Below are positions 16,874 through 24,188 of a stretch of 24,188 nucleotides of DNA, piece after piece. The notes beneath the pieces were generated by a model. That model saw nothing but the letters and a program-made list of their open reading frames with translations, did no database searches and was not told the origin of the DNA. Both the position numbers and the translations under genes were made by a program. How positions within the stretch are numbered: position 1 is the first letter of the stretch; every line of letters starts with the position of its first letter. Source of the stretch: CAZEIW01 sp964512305 (GTDB lineage: Bacteria; Pseudomonadota; Gammaproteobacteria; Burkholderiales; Burkholderiaceae_F); contig CAZEIW010000151.1 in the NCBI GenBank assembly GCA_964512305.1, forward strand, positions 1 to 24,188, written 5' to 3'.

Positions 16874-17923
16874 TCACCCGTCGGCGCCGCGCGCCGCAAT
16901 CCATCCCAGCTCCGCGAGCTTGCGCGCGCGGGCGCCGTGCTCGAGCGCATCGTCGGACGATGCGATGCCCTCGGTGGCCCGCTTGTAGACGCCTTGCAGG
17001 ATGGCGGCGATCCGGAACAGGTTGTACGCGAGATAGAAGTTCCAGTGGTCGATCCGGTCGCGGCCGGTGCGCTTGCAGTAGCTGCGGACGTACGCCGCTT
17101 CGTTGGGAATGCCCAGCGCGGCGAGGTCGAGACCCTCGATGCCGCGGAACATCCCCGCCGGGATGTGCCAGGCCATGCAGTGATAGCTGAAGTCCGCCAG
17201 CGGATGGCCGAGCGTCGACAGTTCCCAGTCGAGCACGGCGACGATGCGCGGCTCGGTCGGCGCGAAGATCAGGTTGTCGAGGCGGAAGTCCCCGTGGACA
17301 ACCGCGGTCTGCTCGCCCGCCGCGATGTGCCGCGGCAGCCATTCGATCAGCCGGTCCATCGCCTCGATCGGCTCGGTCTCCGAAGCCTTGTATTGCTTGC
17401 TCCAGCGCCCGATCTGGCGTTCGAAGTAGTTGCCGGCCTTGCCGAAATCGGCGAGCCCCGCGGCCTGGACGTCGACCGAGTGCAGGGCGGCGATCACCCG
17501 GTTCATCTCGTCGTAGACGGCGGTGCGCTGCGGCGGCTGCATATCCGGCAGCGCAGGATCCCACAGGATCCGGCCGGCAACGTGCCGCATCACGTAGAAC
17601 GCGCGCCCGATCACCGATTCGTCCTCGCACAGCGACAGCACTTCCGGCACGGGGATGCCTTGCCCGGCCAGTGCCCGCATCACCCGGAACTCGCGCTCGA
17701 TCGCGTGCGCGGAGGGCAGCAGCCGGGCTTTCGGGGCCGGCTTGCTGCGAAGGACATACTGGGCCGCCGGTGTCGTCAGCAGGTAGGTCGGGTTCGACTG
17801 GCCGCCCTGGAACTGCCGGACCTCGAGCGGCCCTTCGAAGCCGGGCATCTCCGCCCCCAGGAACCGCTCCAGGCGCTCGACATCGAACCGGTGGCGCGCG
17901 CTGACTTCCTGCAGGTTGTTCAT
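16874..17923 (-). CDS. APH-like phosphotransferase (ACAD10/11 N-terminal-domain type)
   Basis: This 349-aa protein has a protein-kinase-like phosphotransferase fold. It has GGQSNPTYLL (about 40-49) as a nucleotide loop and VLRSKP with the conserved Lys. The catalytic loop VVHGDFRLDNLIF (about 208-220) carries Asp and Asn, and the metal site is VLDWELSTLGHPLADF. This is the subfamily found fused to acyl-CoA dehydrogenase in human ACAD10/ACAD11 and as a separate gene in bacteria, including the LvaA-type kinase of levulinate catabolism. It is not an antibiotic-resistance enzyme. It is on the same strand as the acyl-CoA dehydrogenase but separated by the opposite-strand oxidoreductase. The 3' end is convergent with that gene (66 bp apart). 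Confidence 0.92.
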   Translation of the reverse strand: MNNLQEVSARHRFDVERLERFLGAEMPGFEGPLEVRQFQGGQSNPTYLLTTPAAQYVLRSKPAPKARLLPSAHAIEREFRVMRALAGQGIPVPEVLSLCEDESVIGRAFYVMRHVAGRILWDPALPDMQPPQRTAVYDEMNRVIAALHSVDVQAAGLADFGKAGNYFERQIGRWSKQYKASETEPIEAMDRLIEWLPRHIAAGEQTAVVHGDFRLDNLIFAPTEPRIVAVLDWELSTLGHPLADFSYHCMAWHIPAGMFRGIEGLDLAALGIPNEAAYVRSYCKRTGRDRIDHWNFYLAYNLFRIAAILQGVYKRATEGIASSDDALEHGARARKLAELGWIAARGADG

Positions 17924-18064
17924 CGAATTGGCCGCGATTTGAAACGAATGGTTCGCAATGATGCCCCACGCCGGGCAGGGACAGAGCGGTGCCGGGAAGG
18001 CCCGCCGGCACCTTTCGGCCGGAATCGCGGGGGAATGCGGGGGTAATCGAGCGACGCACGGATC

Positions 18065-18117
18065 ATGCTTTGCTCAATAATCAATCCCTAATTTTGTGTA
18101 TATATTCCGATTCGATT
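18065..18117 (+). promoter_or_regulatory. AT-rich promoter region of the fimV-like gene
   Basis: A sharply A/T-rich stretch in otherwise GC-rich DNA, with TTGCTC (18070-18075) and TATATA/TATATT (18099-18106). Spacing between these is too long for a standard pair, so the exact promoter is undecided. The remainder of the 17924-18152 gap, between divergent genes, shows no gene. Confidence 0.4.
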
Positions 18118-18152
18118 GGCCGCGCTTGGGCGCGTGTACGGTGCCGACGCCG

Positions 18153-20438
18153 ATGAAGACTGCAACCCGAACGAGCTTGTGTGTTCCGCCTGTGCGAGCG
18201 AGCGCTATCGCGCTCGCGGTGGCCCTGGCACTTGGCGCTTCGAATGCCCACGGCTTCGGCTTCGGGCTGCCCGAGGTGACGAGCGCGCTCGGCCAGCCGC
18301 TGCGGATGAGCGTTCCCGTGGCGCTCGACCCGGATGTCGAACTGGCCCCGGAGTGCCTGCGAATCGTCGGTGGTACCGAGGGCGACCCCGTGCCGGCGCT
18401 GTCGATGGCGCGCGTGACGCTCGAGCGCGACGGCAGCCATGGCCGGCTGCGGATCGAAAGCCTGCAGCCGGTCAACGAGCCCGTGCTGCGCGTGGCGATC
18501 GAGGCTGGCTGCGCCCAGCACGTGAGGCGCGAGTTCACGCTGCTGCTCGATCCGCCCGGGCTGACACCGCCGGCGGTCGCGTCTTGGCCCGCGGCGGGGG
18601 CGCCGGCGGCAACGGCTGCCGCGCTGGCCGCGGCACTGCCGCCATCGTCGGACCTCGGACTGGGCATGGCCGAGATTCAAGGCCGGGTCGGGCAGCCGCT
18701 GTCGATGCGGGTTCCCGTCACCGGCGCGGGGGCTGCCGCGCTGACGCTGCAATGCGTGCGGCTGGGCGACACGCCGGTCTCTGCCGACGGCGCTCCGGTG
18801 CTCAGTGCCGCCCGCCTCGACCTCGAACGCAGTGGGCCGGATACCTGGGTCCGGCTCGTGACGCCCGATCCGGTAACCGAACCGGCGCTGCGCGTGGTCC
18901 TCGAAGTGGGCTGCGAAATGCCGCTGCGGCGCGAGTACGCCGTGCTGCTGGGGATGCCGCTGCCGCCGGTCGCGGACCTTGCAGCCGCCGCACCGCAGCC
19001 GCCGCCGCAGGCCGAGCCGGCACCGCCGAGCCCGCCGCCGGTGGCGAAGCCCAGGCCGCCGCGGTTGAAGGCGGTTCCATCGGTGCCGAAGCCGGCCCCG
19101 CGGACCCAACCCGCGCGCGCCCCTGAGCCCGCGGCGGCGCCGGCGCCCAAGCCGCAGGCCCCGGTTGCCGCCAAGGCGGCCGACCGCCTCGTGCTTTCGT
19201 CGAGCGAGCCGTCGCCCGATGCGGCCGCGGCTGCAGCTGCCGCCCGTGAAGCCGAGGTCATGAAACGGGTGCAGGAACTGTCGAACGAAGTGCGGCAGCT
19301 TCGCGCCGAGCTCGCCGCCGAAAAAGAGCGTCAGCGAGAGGCTGCCGCCAGCGAACAGAGAGTCGGTTTCGTCTGGGGGGCCGTGGTCGTGAGCCTGATC
19401 GGGCTCGGCGTCGCCGGCCTGCTGGGCTGGCGTCGCCGCCAGTCGGAGAAACCCGAATGGGCCGCGATCGCGGCAGCGGCAGCCGCGCGGCCTACCGGCC
19501 TGGGCAGGGAAACCGTCGTTCCCCCCGCGGCGCCCGCACCTGCCCCAGCGCTCGCTCGCAAGCCGGCGCCCGCTGCGGCGCCCGCCGCACGCGAGGAGCA
19601 TTCCACCGAAGCCACGGAAACCGGCAATCCGCCGCACAAGATCGAAGTCACGGAATTGCACGACACGGTCCAGGTCATCGAGCAGCTCTACACCTCCTTC
19701 CTCGATCGCGATTCGGGCCGCAGGACCGTGCCGATCACGCAGTCGGCCGCGCCGTCCGACGGGTTGCCCTTGGATCTGACGACGGCGTCCAAGGCGAACC
19801 TCGATCGCGATTCGGGCCGCAGGACCGTGCCGATCACCCAGTCCGCCGGGTTGTCGCTGGATCTGACGGCGGCGCCGCCGCCGAAGTCGCCGATTGATGC
19901 CGCGCCCGCGACGGAGGATCTTTCGTCGCCGCTCGCCGAGCCCACGACCCGCTTCGACCTCGATACGCCGAGCCAGGCGCCGACCGACCTCTCGCTCGAC
20001 CTGGACCTGTCGACGCAGACCCCGGCCGCGGCGGCCAGGGTGGCGCAACTGGCTTCTGCGAAGGCCGACCTGCCGACGGCGCCACCGCTTCAGGCCGCCG
20101 CGCCGAGGGCAGGCGCGCCGAACATCGTCCCTGCGGGCGGGCCGGCCACTCGCGCCGATTTCGGCGATACGCGCCTGACCCAGACGCCCACCGAACTGCT
20201 GCTGGATCTCGACCTGACCGAGTACTCGAGCGCCGGCCGGGCGACCATTCCGCCGATGCCGGTGGCGGCGCCGCTTCGCGTCGAAGCCGCGGGGGAACTC
20301 GGCGCGCCGACGGTGATTGGCGACACGGGAGGCTCGACGCCGCCCTCGGAGCACGCGCCGCTGGAACTGGACTTGAACGTCTCGGAAGCGACCGACGACG
20401 CGAAGGCCGCGAAGGGCGCCAAGAAACCGGCCGCCTGA
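18153..20438 (+). CDS. FimV-like inner-membrane protein with duplicated N-terminal domain
   Basis: This is a 761-aa protein. The signal peptide (about 1-33) ends in SNAHG, followed by FGFGLPEVTSALGQPLRMSVPV, the opening of FimV/HubP N-terminal domains. A second copy (about 168-265) begins GLGMAEIQGRVGQPLSMRVPV. A Pro/Ala-rich region follows, then a coiled coil (about 362-402, EVMKRVQELSNEVRQLRAEL), then one transmembrane helix (about 403-426, WGAVVVSLIGLGVAGLLGW). The C-terminal roughly 335 residues are low complexity, presumably cytoplasmic, and carry recurring LDLDL-type acidic motifs and a 33-codon partial duplication. FimV/HubP proteins organise cell poles and support type IV pili. No LysM or clear FimV C-terminal TPR domain is visible. 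The ATG at 18153 was chosen for the signal peptide; a GTG at 18096 lies in the promoter stretch. Confidence 0.8.
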   Translation: MKTATRTSLCVPPVRASAIALAVALALGASNAHGFGFGLPEVTSALGQPLRMSVPVALDPDVELAPECLRIVGGTEGDPVPALSMARVTLERDGSHGRLRIESLQPVNEPVLRVAIEAGCAQHVRREFTLLLDPPGLTPPAVASWPAAGAPAATAAALAAALPPSSDLGLGMAEIQGRVGQPLSMRVPVTGAGAAALTLQCVRLGDTPVSADGAPVLSAARLDLERSGPDTWVRLVTPDPVTEPALRVVLEVGCEMPLRREYAVLLGMPLPPVADLAAAAPQPPPQAEPAPPSPPPVAKPRPPRLKAVPSVPKPAPRTQPARAPEPAAAPAPKPQAPVAAKAADRLVLSSSEPSPDAAAAAAAAREAEVMKRVQELSNEVRQLRAELAAEKERQREAAASEQRVGFVWGAVVVSLIGLGVAGLLGWRRRQSEKPEWAAIAAAAAARPTGLGRETVVPPAAPAPAPALARKPAPAAAPAAREEHSTEATETGNPPHKIEVTELHDTVQVIEQLYTSFLDRDSGRRTVPITQSAAPSDGLPLDLTTASKANLDRDSGRRTVPITQSAGLSLDLTAAPPPKSPIDAAPATEDLSSPLAEPTTRFDLDTPSQAPTDLSLDLDLSTQTPAAAARVAQLASAKADLPTAPPLQAAAPRAGAPNIVPAGGPATRADFGDTRLTQTPTELLLDLDLTEYSSAGRATIPPMPVAAPLRVEAAGELGAPTVIGDTGGSTPPSEHAPLELDLNVSEATDDAKAAKGAKKPAA
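19700..19837 (+). repeat. 39-bp direct repeat, 99 bp apart, inside the fimV-like gene
   Basis: The 39 bases at 19700-19738 recur exactly at 19799-19837. The offset is 99 bp, so reading frame is kept. Each copy encodes LDRDSGRRTVPIT, followed by QSA and then an LDLT motif, indicating a recent partial tandem duplication of a 33-codon unit. Confidence 0.95.
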
Positions 20439-20459
20439 CGCGCGGCGGCGCTGCGGGCC

Positions 20460-20501
20460 GCAACCCGCAACCCGCAACCCGCAACCCGCAACCCGCAACC
20501 C
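20460..20501 (+). repeat. (GCAACCC)6 heptanucleotide repeat
   Basis: Six perfect head-to-tail copies of GCAACCC fill most of the 66-bp gap between the convergent fimV-like and CaiB/BaiF-family genes. It overlaps neither coding region and has no dyad symmetry, so it is not a terminator hairpin. Confidence 0.97.
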
Positions 20502-20504
20502 GTC

Positions 20505-21749
20505 TCAGGCGTCGGGACCCTGGGCCGCCCCGGCCGCAAAGAGGGCGGCGATCTGCGCTTCCGAGTAGCCGGCCTGCCGCAACAATTCCGCGGTGTCGGC
20601 ACCCGCCGGCGGTGCCGGCCGCGCGGACCAGGCGTGATCGCCCATCCGCGCGAGCGGGCCCACCATCGTGACCGCTCCGCGCCGATGGACGGTGCCGCGT
20701 GCCGCGAACTGCGGGTGCACGAGCGCCTCGCCTGGGGTCAGCACGGGTGCGACGCAGGCGTCGGCGGCCGCGAAGACGGACTCCCAGCTTGCGCACGTGC
20801 GGCTGCGGATGCGCTCGGCGACGCTCTGCGCCGTGCGCGCCGCCGTTGCCGAGCCGGGTGCCTCGCCGAGGCTCCAATGGCGGTCGGCGAGCTCGGGCAG
20901 CCCGATCGCCGCGCAAAATGCGCGCCAGAATTTCAGCTCCAGCGCACCGACCGCAAGCTGGCGGCCATCGGCTGTCTCGTACAGGCGATAGCAGGGTGCG
21001 CCGCCGCTCAACAGCGTCGCCCCGCCGACCGGCGTCGAGCCGGCGTCGAGTTGCGCATGCGGGAAGAAATGGTGCGCGAGCAGTCCATCGGTCATCGCGA
21101 CGTCGACCCAGGCGCCGCGGCCGCTGCGCTGCGCTGAAAGCAGGGCGATCAGCAGCGAAGACAGTGCCGACAGCGCGCCGCCCAGCAGATCGCCGATCTG
21201 CAGGTTCGGGATCGCCGGCATGCCGGCGGCCCGATTCTGGTCGAGGATGCCGGCGAGCGCGCAGTAGTCGATGTCGTGACCGGCGCTCGACGCCATCGGC
21301 CCGGTCTGCCCGTAGCCGCTCAACGAGCACAGCACGAGGCGTGGATTGGCGGCGTGCAGCGCCGGCCAGCCCACGCCGAGGCGGGCCATGACGCCGGGCC
21401 GGAAACTCTCGATCACCGCGTCGGCCTTCGCGGCAAGGCGGAGGAACGCATCGCGCCCGGCAGGCTGCTTGAGATCGAGGCGCACCGAACGCTTGCCGCG
21501 GTTGAGCGCTTCGAACGCGGGGTTGACGCGCCGGCCGCCGGCGTCCGTCGCGAGCGGCTCGAGTCCGCGCAGGTAGTCGCCGCTGCCGGGCTCCTCGATC
21601 TTGACCACCTCGGCGCCGAAATCGGCCAGGTGCATCGTCGCCGCCGGGCCGGGCAGCAGCCGGGTCAGGTCGAGGACGCGGATTCCTTCGAGCGGCTGCG
21701 CGCCCGCCGCTGCGGCGGCCTCGCGAGCCCGGGGGCCCCGGGCCGTCAT
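20505..21749 (-). CDS. CaiB/BaiF-family protein, probable alpha-methylacyl-CoA racemase
   Basis: This 414-aa protein has the CaiB/BaiF fold: VLDLTRLLPGPAATMHLADFGAEVVKIE at the start and LVLCSLSGYGQTGP in the middle. Within the family it looks more like alpha-methylacyl-CoA racemase than a CoA-transferase. It has AGHDIDY with His158, and QIGDLLGG with Asp187, at the spacing of the racemase His/Asp pair. Racemases invert the alpha-methyl centre of branched acyl-CoAs so that (S)-specific acyl-CoA oxidation can proceed. The ATG overlaps the ABC-F stop (ATGA), giving translational coupling. The pairing with a ribosome-associated ATPase has no obvious functional meaning. A CoA-transferase role remains possible. 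Confidence 0.88.
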   Translation of the reverse strand: MTARGPRAREAAAAAGAQPLEGIRVLDLTRLLPGPAATMHLADFGAEVVKIEEPGSGDYLRGLEPLATDAGGRRVNPAFEALNRGKRSVRLDLKQPAGRDAFLRLAAKADAVIESFRPGVMARLGVGWPALHAANPRLVLCSLSGYGQTGPMASSAGHDIDYCALAGILDQNRAAGMPAIPNLQIGDLLGGALSALSSLLIALLSAQRSGRGAWVDVAMTDGLLAHHFFPHAQLDAGSTPVGGATLLSGGAPCYRLYETADGRQLAVGALELKFWRAFCAAIGLPELADRHWSLGEAPGSATAARTAQSVAERIRSRTCASWESVFAAADACVAPVLTPGEALVHPQFAARGTVHRRGAVTMVGPLARMGDHAWSARPAPPAGADTAELLRQAGYSEAQIAALFAAGAAQGPDA

Positions 21750-23644
21750 TCGATCGACTCCAACTCGGCCTGCAGCTCGAGCCAGCGATTCTCGAGGCGC
21801 TCGACCTCCAGCGCGACTTCGGCGCGCAGCTTGAGGGTCGAGTCGACCTCGCCGGTGTCGCCGGCGTGATAGAACTCGGGGCGCGCCAGCCGCGCGTCGA
21901 TCTCGCGCAGGCGCACCGACTGCTGCTCGAGCTCGCGCTCGACCTTCTGCAGCCGCGCCCGGATCGGGCGGCGCGACTGCGCGAGGCGCTCGCGCTGCTG
22001 CGCCTCTTCGCGCCGCTGTTCGCGCCGGCGGGGGGCCGCGGAGGCTCCCTCGGCATCGTCGGCCGGCCGCTCGCGACGGCTCGCCAGCACCAGCGCCGCG
22101 TACTGGTCCAGGTCGCCCTCGAACGGCTCGACCCGGCCGTCGTGAACCAGCCAGAGCTGGTCGGCGGCCGCCCGCAGCAGATGCCGGTCGTGCGAGACCA
22201 GGATCAGCGCGCCCTCGAACGAAGACAGCGCCACGGTGAGCGCTTCGCGCGTTTCCATGTCGAGGTGATTGGTCGGCTCGTCGAGCACGAGCAGGTTCGG
22301 CTTCTGCCAGGCGAGCAGGGCGAGCGCGCAGCGCGCCTTCTCGCCGCCGGACATCTGCCGCACCGGCGCCGATGCCAGCTCGCCCGCGAACCTGTAGGAG
22401 CCGAGGAAATCGCGCAATTCCTGCTCGCGCGCGTCGGGCGCGATGCGGCGCAGATGGACCAGCGGGCTGTCGTCGGGCCGCAGCTGGTCGAGCTGATGCT
22501 GAGCGAAATACCCGATCATCAGTCCGGGCGCCGGACGCAGCTCGCCGGCTCGAGGCGCCAGGGAGCCTGCGATCGCCTTCACCAGCGTCGACTTGCCGGC
22601 GCCGTTGATCCCGAGGACGCCGATCCGATCGCCTGCCCGCACTTCGAAGCGGACCGAGCGCAGCACGGTGTGCGCGCCGTAGCCGAGCTCGAGGTCTTCC
22701 GCATCGATCAGGCGCTCCGGCAGGCGCAGCGGGTCGGGGAATTCGAAGCGCCACTCGCGCCGCGACCGCACGGGCTCGATCTCGACCAGCCGCTGCAGCA
22801 TTTTCATCCGGCTCTGGGCCTGGCGCGCCTTGGTGGCCTTGGCACGGAAACGGTCGACGAAGCCTTGCAGGTGGGCGACCGTGCGCTCGTACTGGCGCGC
22901 GGCCGCGTCCTGCTGCCGGTTGCGCTCGATCAGCGCGGTCTCGAACGCGCTGTAGTTGCCGGCGTAGCGCCTGATGCGCCCGTCGGCGACATGCCAGATC
23001 GCGCCCGTGCAGCGGTCGAGAAACTCGCGATCGTGCGAGATGACCAGCACGGCCGCCGGCTGGCGCCGCAGCCAGGCTTCGAGCCACACGACCGAATCGA
23101 GGTCCAGATGGTTGGTCGGCTCGTCGAGCAGCAGGAGGTCGGCCGGCCGCAGCAGCGCGCGCGCCAGCGCCAGCCGGTTGCGCCAGCCGCCCGAGAAGCG
23201 GGCGACCTGTCGCGCGCCGTCGCCGGCGCCGAATCCCAGCCCCCGCATCACCGTCATCGCCTGGGCGACGATCGCTCCTTCGTTGAGCTCGGCCAGCGCG
23301 GCGTGCGCGTGCGCCAGATCCAGGTCGTCGTGCTGGCGCTGCGCGCGCTCGAGCGCTGCGCGCGCCTGGGCCAGGGGCGCGTGTCCCGCCAGGACGTAGT
23401 CGAGCGCGGTCTGGTCCGCGGCTTCGATGTCCTGCGCGACGTGCGCGATGCGCTCGGGCGGCGGCGCCTCGAGCGTACCCGCGTCGGGCTCGAGCTCGCC
23501 GAGCACCGCCGCAAGCAGCGACGACTTGCCGCAACCGTTGGCCCCGACCAGGCCGATGCGCTCGCCCGGCGCCGCGACGAGCGTCACGTCGCGGTACAGC
23601 GTGCGCGCCCCGCGGGCCAGTGCGAGGGCGGTCAGGCGGAGCAT
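21746..23644 (-). CDS. ABC-F ATPase (YheS-like)
   Basis: This 632-aa soluble protein has two ABC ATPase domains and no membrane segment. Domain 1 has Walker A GANGCGKS (34-41), signature FSGGWRNRLALAR and LLLLDEPTNHLDL. A charged interdomain linker follows (FETALIERNRQQDAAARQYERTV region). Domain 2 has GINGAGKST, MSGGEKARCALALL and LLVLDEPTNHLDM. The last roughly 90 residues are a basic coiled coil. DEPTNHLD in both domains and the linker mark the ABC-F class, which acts on ribosomes to relieve stalling or assist translation; length and C-terminal coil suggest YheS. It starts 18 bp after prmB and ends overlapping the racemase-like gene, so the three form one transcription unit. Confidence 0.93.
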   Translation of the reverse strand: MLRLTALALARGARTLYRDVTLVAAPGERIGLVGANGCGKSSLLAAVLGELEPDAGTLEAPPPERIAHVAQDIEAADQTALDYVLAGHAPLAQARAALERAQRQHDDLDLAHAHAALAELNEGAIVAQAMTVMRGLGFGAGDGARQVARFSGGWRNRLALARALLRPADLLLLDEPTNHLDLDSVVWLEAWLRRQPAAVLVISHDREFLDRCTGAIWHVADGRIRRYAGNYSAFETALIERNRQQDAAARQYERTVAHLQGFVDRFRAKATKARQAQSRMKMLQRLVEIEPVRSRREWRFEFPDPLRLPERLIDAEDLELGYGAHTVLRSVRFEVRAGDRIGVLGINGAGKSTLVKAIAGSLAPRAGELRPAPGLMIGYFAQHQLDQLRPDDSPLVHLRRIAPDAREQELRDFLGSYRFAGELASAPVRQMSGGEKARCALALLAWQKPNLLVLDEPTNHLDMETREALTVALSSFEGALILVSHDRHLLRAAADQLWLVHDGRVEPFEGDLDQYAALVLASRRERPADDAEGASAAPRRREQRREEAQQRERLAQSRRPIRARLQKVERELEQQSVRLREIDARLARPEFYHAGDTGEVDSTLKLRAEVALEVERLENRWLELQAELESIE

Positions 23645-23662
23645 CGGATCGGCCCCCGGGCC

Positions 23663-24188
23663 CTACTCCGGCAGATCATCCCGCCGCACCATGAACACCA
23701 TGTCGTCGCCGGCACTGGTCGTCAGCCAGGTCATCGGCACGCGCTGGAATTCGCGCTCGACGGCCGCGCGGCCGTCGCCGACCTCGACCACCAGCAGGCC
23801 GCCGCGCTTCAGGTGCCTGCGCGCGCCACCCATCACGCGCCTGACGACGTCCATGCCGTCGGCGCCGCCCGCCAGCGCGAGCCTGGGCTCGTGCGTGTAC
23901 TCGCGCGGCAGCTTCGCCATCGACGCGTCGGTCACGTACGGCGGGTTGCAGAGGATCAGGTCGTAACGGCGCGCCGCGATCTCGGCGAACAGGTCGGACT
24001 GGACCAGGCGGATGCGCTCCCCGAGCTCGTAGTCGGCGATGTTGCGAGCCGCCACCGCCAGCGCGTCCGCCGAGACGTCGACGGCATCGACGCTGGCGGC
24101 GTGGAACACGTCGGCGGCGATCACGGCGAGGCAACCCGAGCCGGTACACAGGTCGAGGACCTCGTGCACGCTGTCGGCATCCTGGATC
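23663..24188 (-). CDS. prmB: Ribosomal protein L3 N5-glutamine methyltransferase PrmB, N-terminus cut by window edge
   Basis: About 174 C-terminal residues are visible, with the frame open to the window edge. The S-adenosylmethionine site VLDLCTGSGCLAVIAA comes first, then VDAVDVSADALAVAARNI, then the glutamine-methyltransferase motif LILCNPPYV. VPMTWLTTSAGDDMVFMV near the end matches the PrmB C-terminus (PrmC lacks it). PrmB methylates Gln150 of ribosomal protein L3 in E. coli and aids 50S assembly. It lies 18 bp upstream of an ABC-F ATPase gene on the same strand, consistent with a translation-related pair. A GTG at 24169 is internal and not the real start. Confidence 0.93.
   Translation of the reverse strand, partial: IQDADSVHEVLDLCTGSGCLAVIAADVFHAASVDAVDVSADALAVAARNIADYELGERIRLVQSDLFAEIAARRYDLILCNPPYVTDASMAKLPREYTHEPRLALAGGADGMDVVRRVMGGARRHLKRGGLLVVEVGDGRAAVEREFQRVPMTWLTTSAGDDMVFMVRRDDLPE

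Noticed and set aside
16874..17923. Aminoglycoside resistance gene
   Set aside because: The fold is APH-like, but the motifs and neighbours match the ACAD10/11-associated phosphotransferase of acyl catabolism.
18081..20498. 805-aa minus-strand frame opposite the fimV-like gene
   Set aside because: It is an Arg/Gly-rich shadow. The plus frame has a signal peptide, FimV-type domains, a coiled coil and a membrane helix.
20460..20501. Phase-variable repeat controlling a protein
   Set aside because: The heptamer lies outside both coding regions and downstream of both stops, so it cannot shift a reading frame.
21750..23534. N-terminal extension of the racemase-like gene into the ABC-F region
   Set aside because: The frame is open, but the translation is Arg/Ala-rich with no domain. 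The ABC-F gene in another frame has every expected motif, and the racemase ATG overlaps its stop.

Overview
The window looks like chromosomal DNA from a high-GC betaproteobacterium, most likely Burkholderiales or a relative. Nearly every gene has strong G/C third positions. Several families typical of that group are present: a DUF4124 protein, a DUF1178 protein, a FimV-like protein, a small exported protein with an ADVGVSINFSQPGVYGRIDIG-type core, and PrmB. There is no integrase, transposase, phage gene or CRISPR array. The gene set is mostly metabolic and housekeeping, with a few unusual architectures and several non-coding repeats.

Left part (1-6999, all minus strand). A branched-chain amino-acid-type ABC importer is laid out as substrate-binding protein, LivH-like permease, LivM-like permease, then one polypeptide carrying both ATPase domains (LivG-LivF fusion). 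Permease and ATPase genes are joined by ATGA stop/start overlaps. Downstream on the same strand are an exported BON-domain protein and a LanC-like protein that runs off the window edge. The LanC-like protein has a complete zinc site, but no lanthipeptide precursor or dehydratase is visible. Upstream of the importer is a small exported protein, possibly YtkA/FixH-like, on the same strand.

Middle part (7000-13730). An exported protein with an Arg/Asp/Gly-rich tail ends inside a six-copy 13-bp tandem repeat. An alpha/beta hydrolase and a phosphoribosyltransferase follow, coupled by ATGA, and run convergently into a 606-aa FtsH-type protease. Upstream of ftsH is about 500 bp of non-coding DNA. 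It holds four tandem REP-like palindromes and nested inverted repeats, so it resembles a small non-autonomous element. Next come an ECF sigma factor and a coupled two-helix membrane protein (minus), a divergent DUF4124 protein, tRNA-Leu(UAA) and a DUF1178 protein.

Right part (13740-24188). A Nu-class-like glutathione transferase is coupled to an acyl-CoA dehydrogenase of the ACAD10/11 type. The matching phosphotransferase (APH-like) lies about 1.2 kb away on the same strand, split off by an opposite-strand quinone-oxidoreductase-like gene. Together they suggest fatty-acid or hydroxy-acid catabolism. A long FimV-like inner-membrane protein with a duplicated N-terminal domain and internal repeats is then transcribed toward a (GCAACCC)6 repeat. 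Facing it is a minus-strand run: prmB (5' end cut by the window), an ABC-F ATPase, and a CaiB/BaiF-family protein that looks like an alpha-methylacyl-CoA racemase.

The most unusual items are the orphan LanC-like protein beside the transporter, the fused LivGF, the duplicated FimV-like architecture, and the structured non-coding block at 11149-11517.
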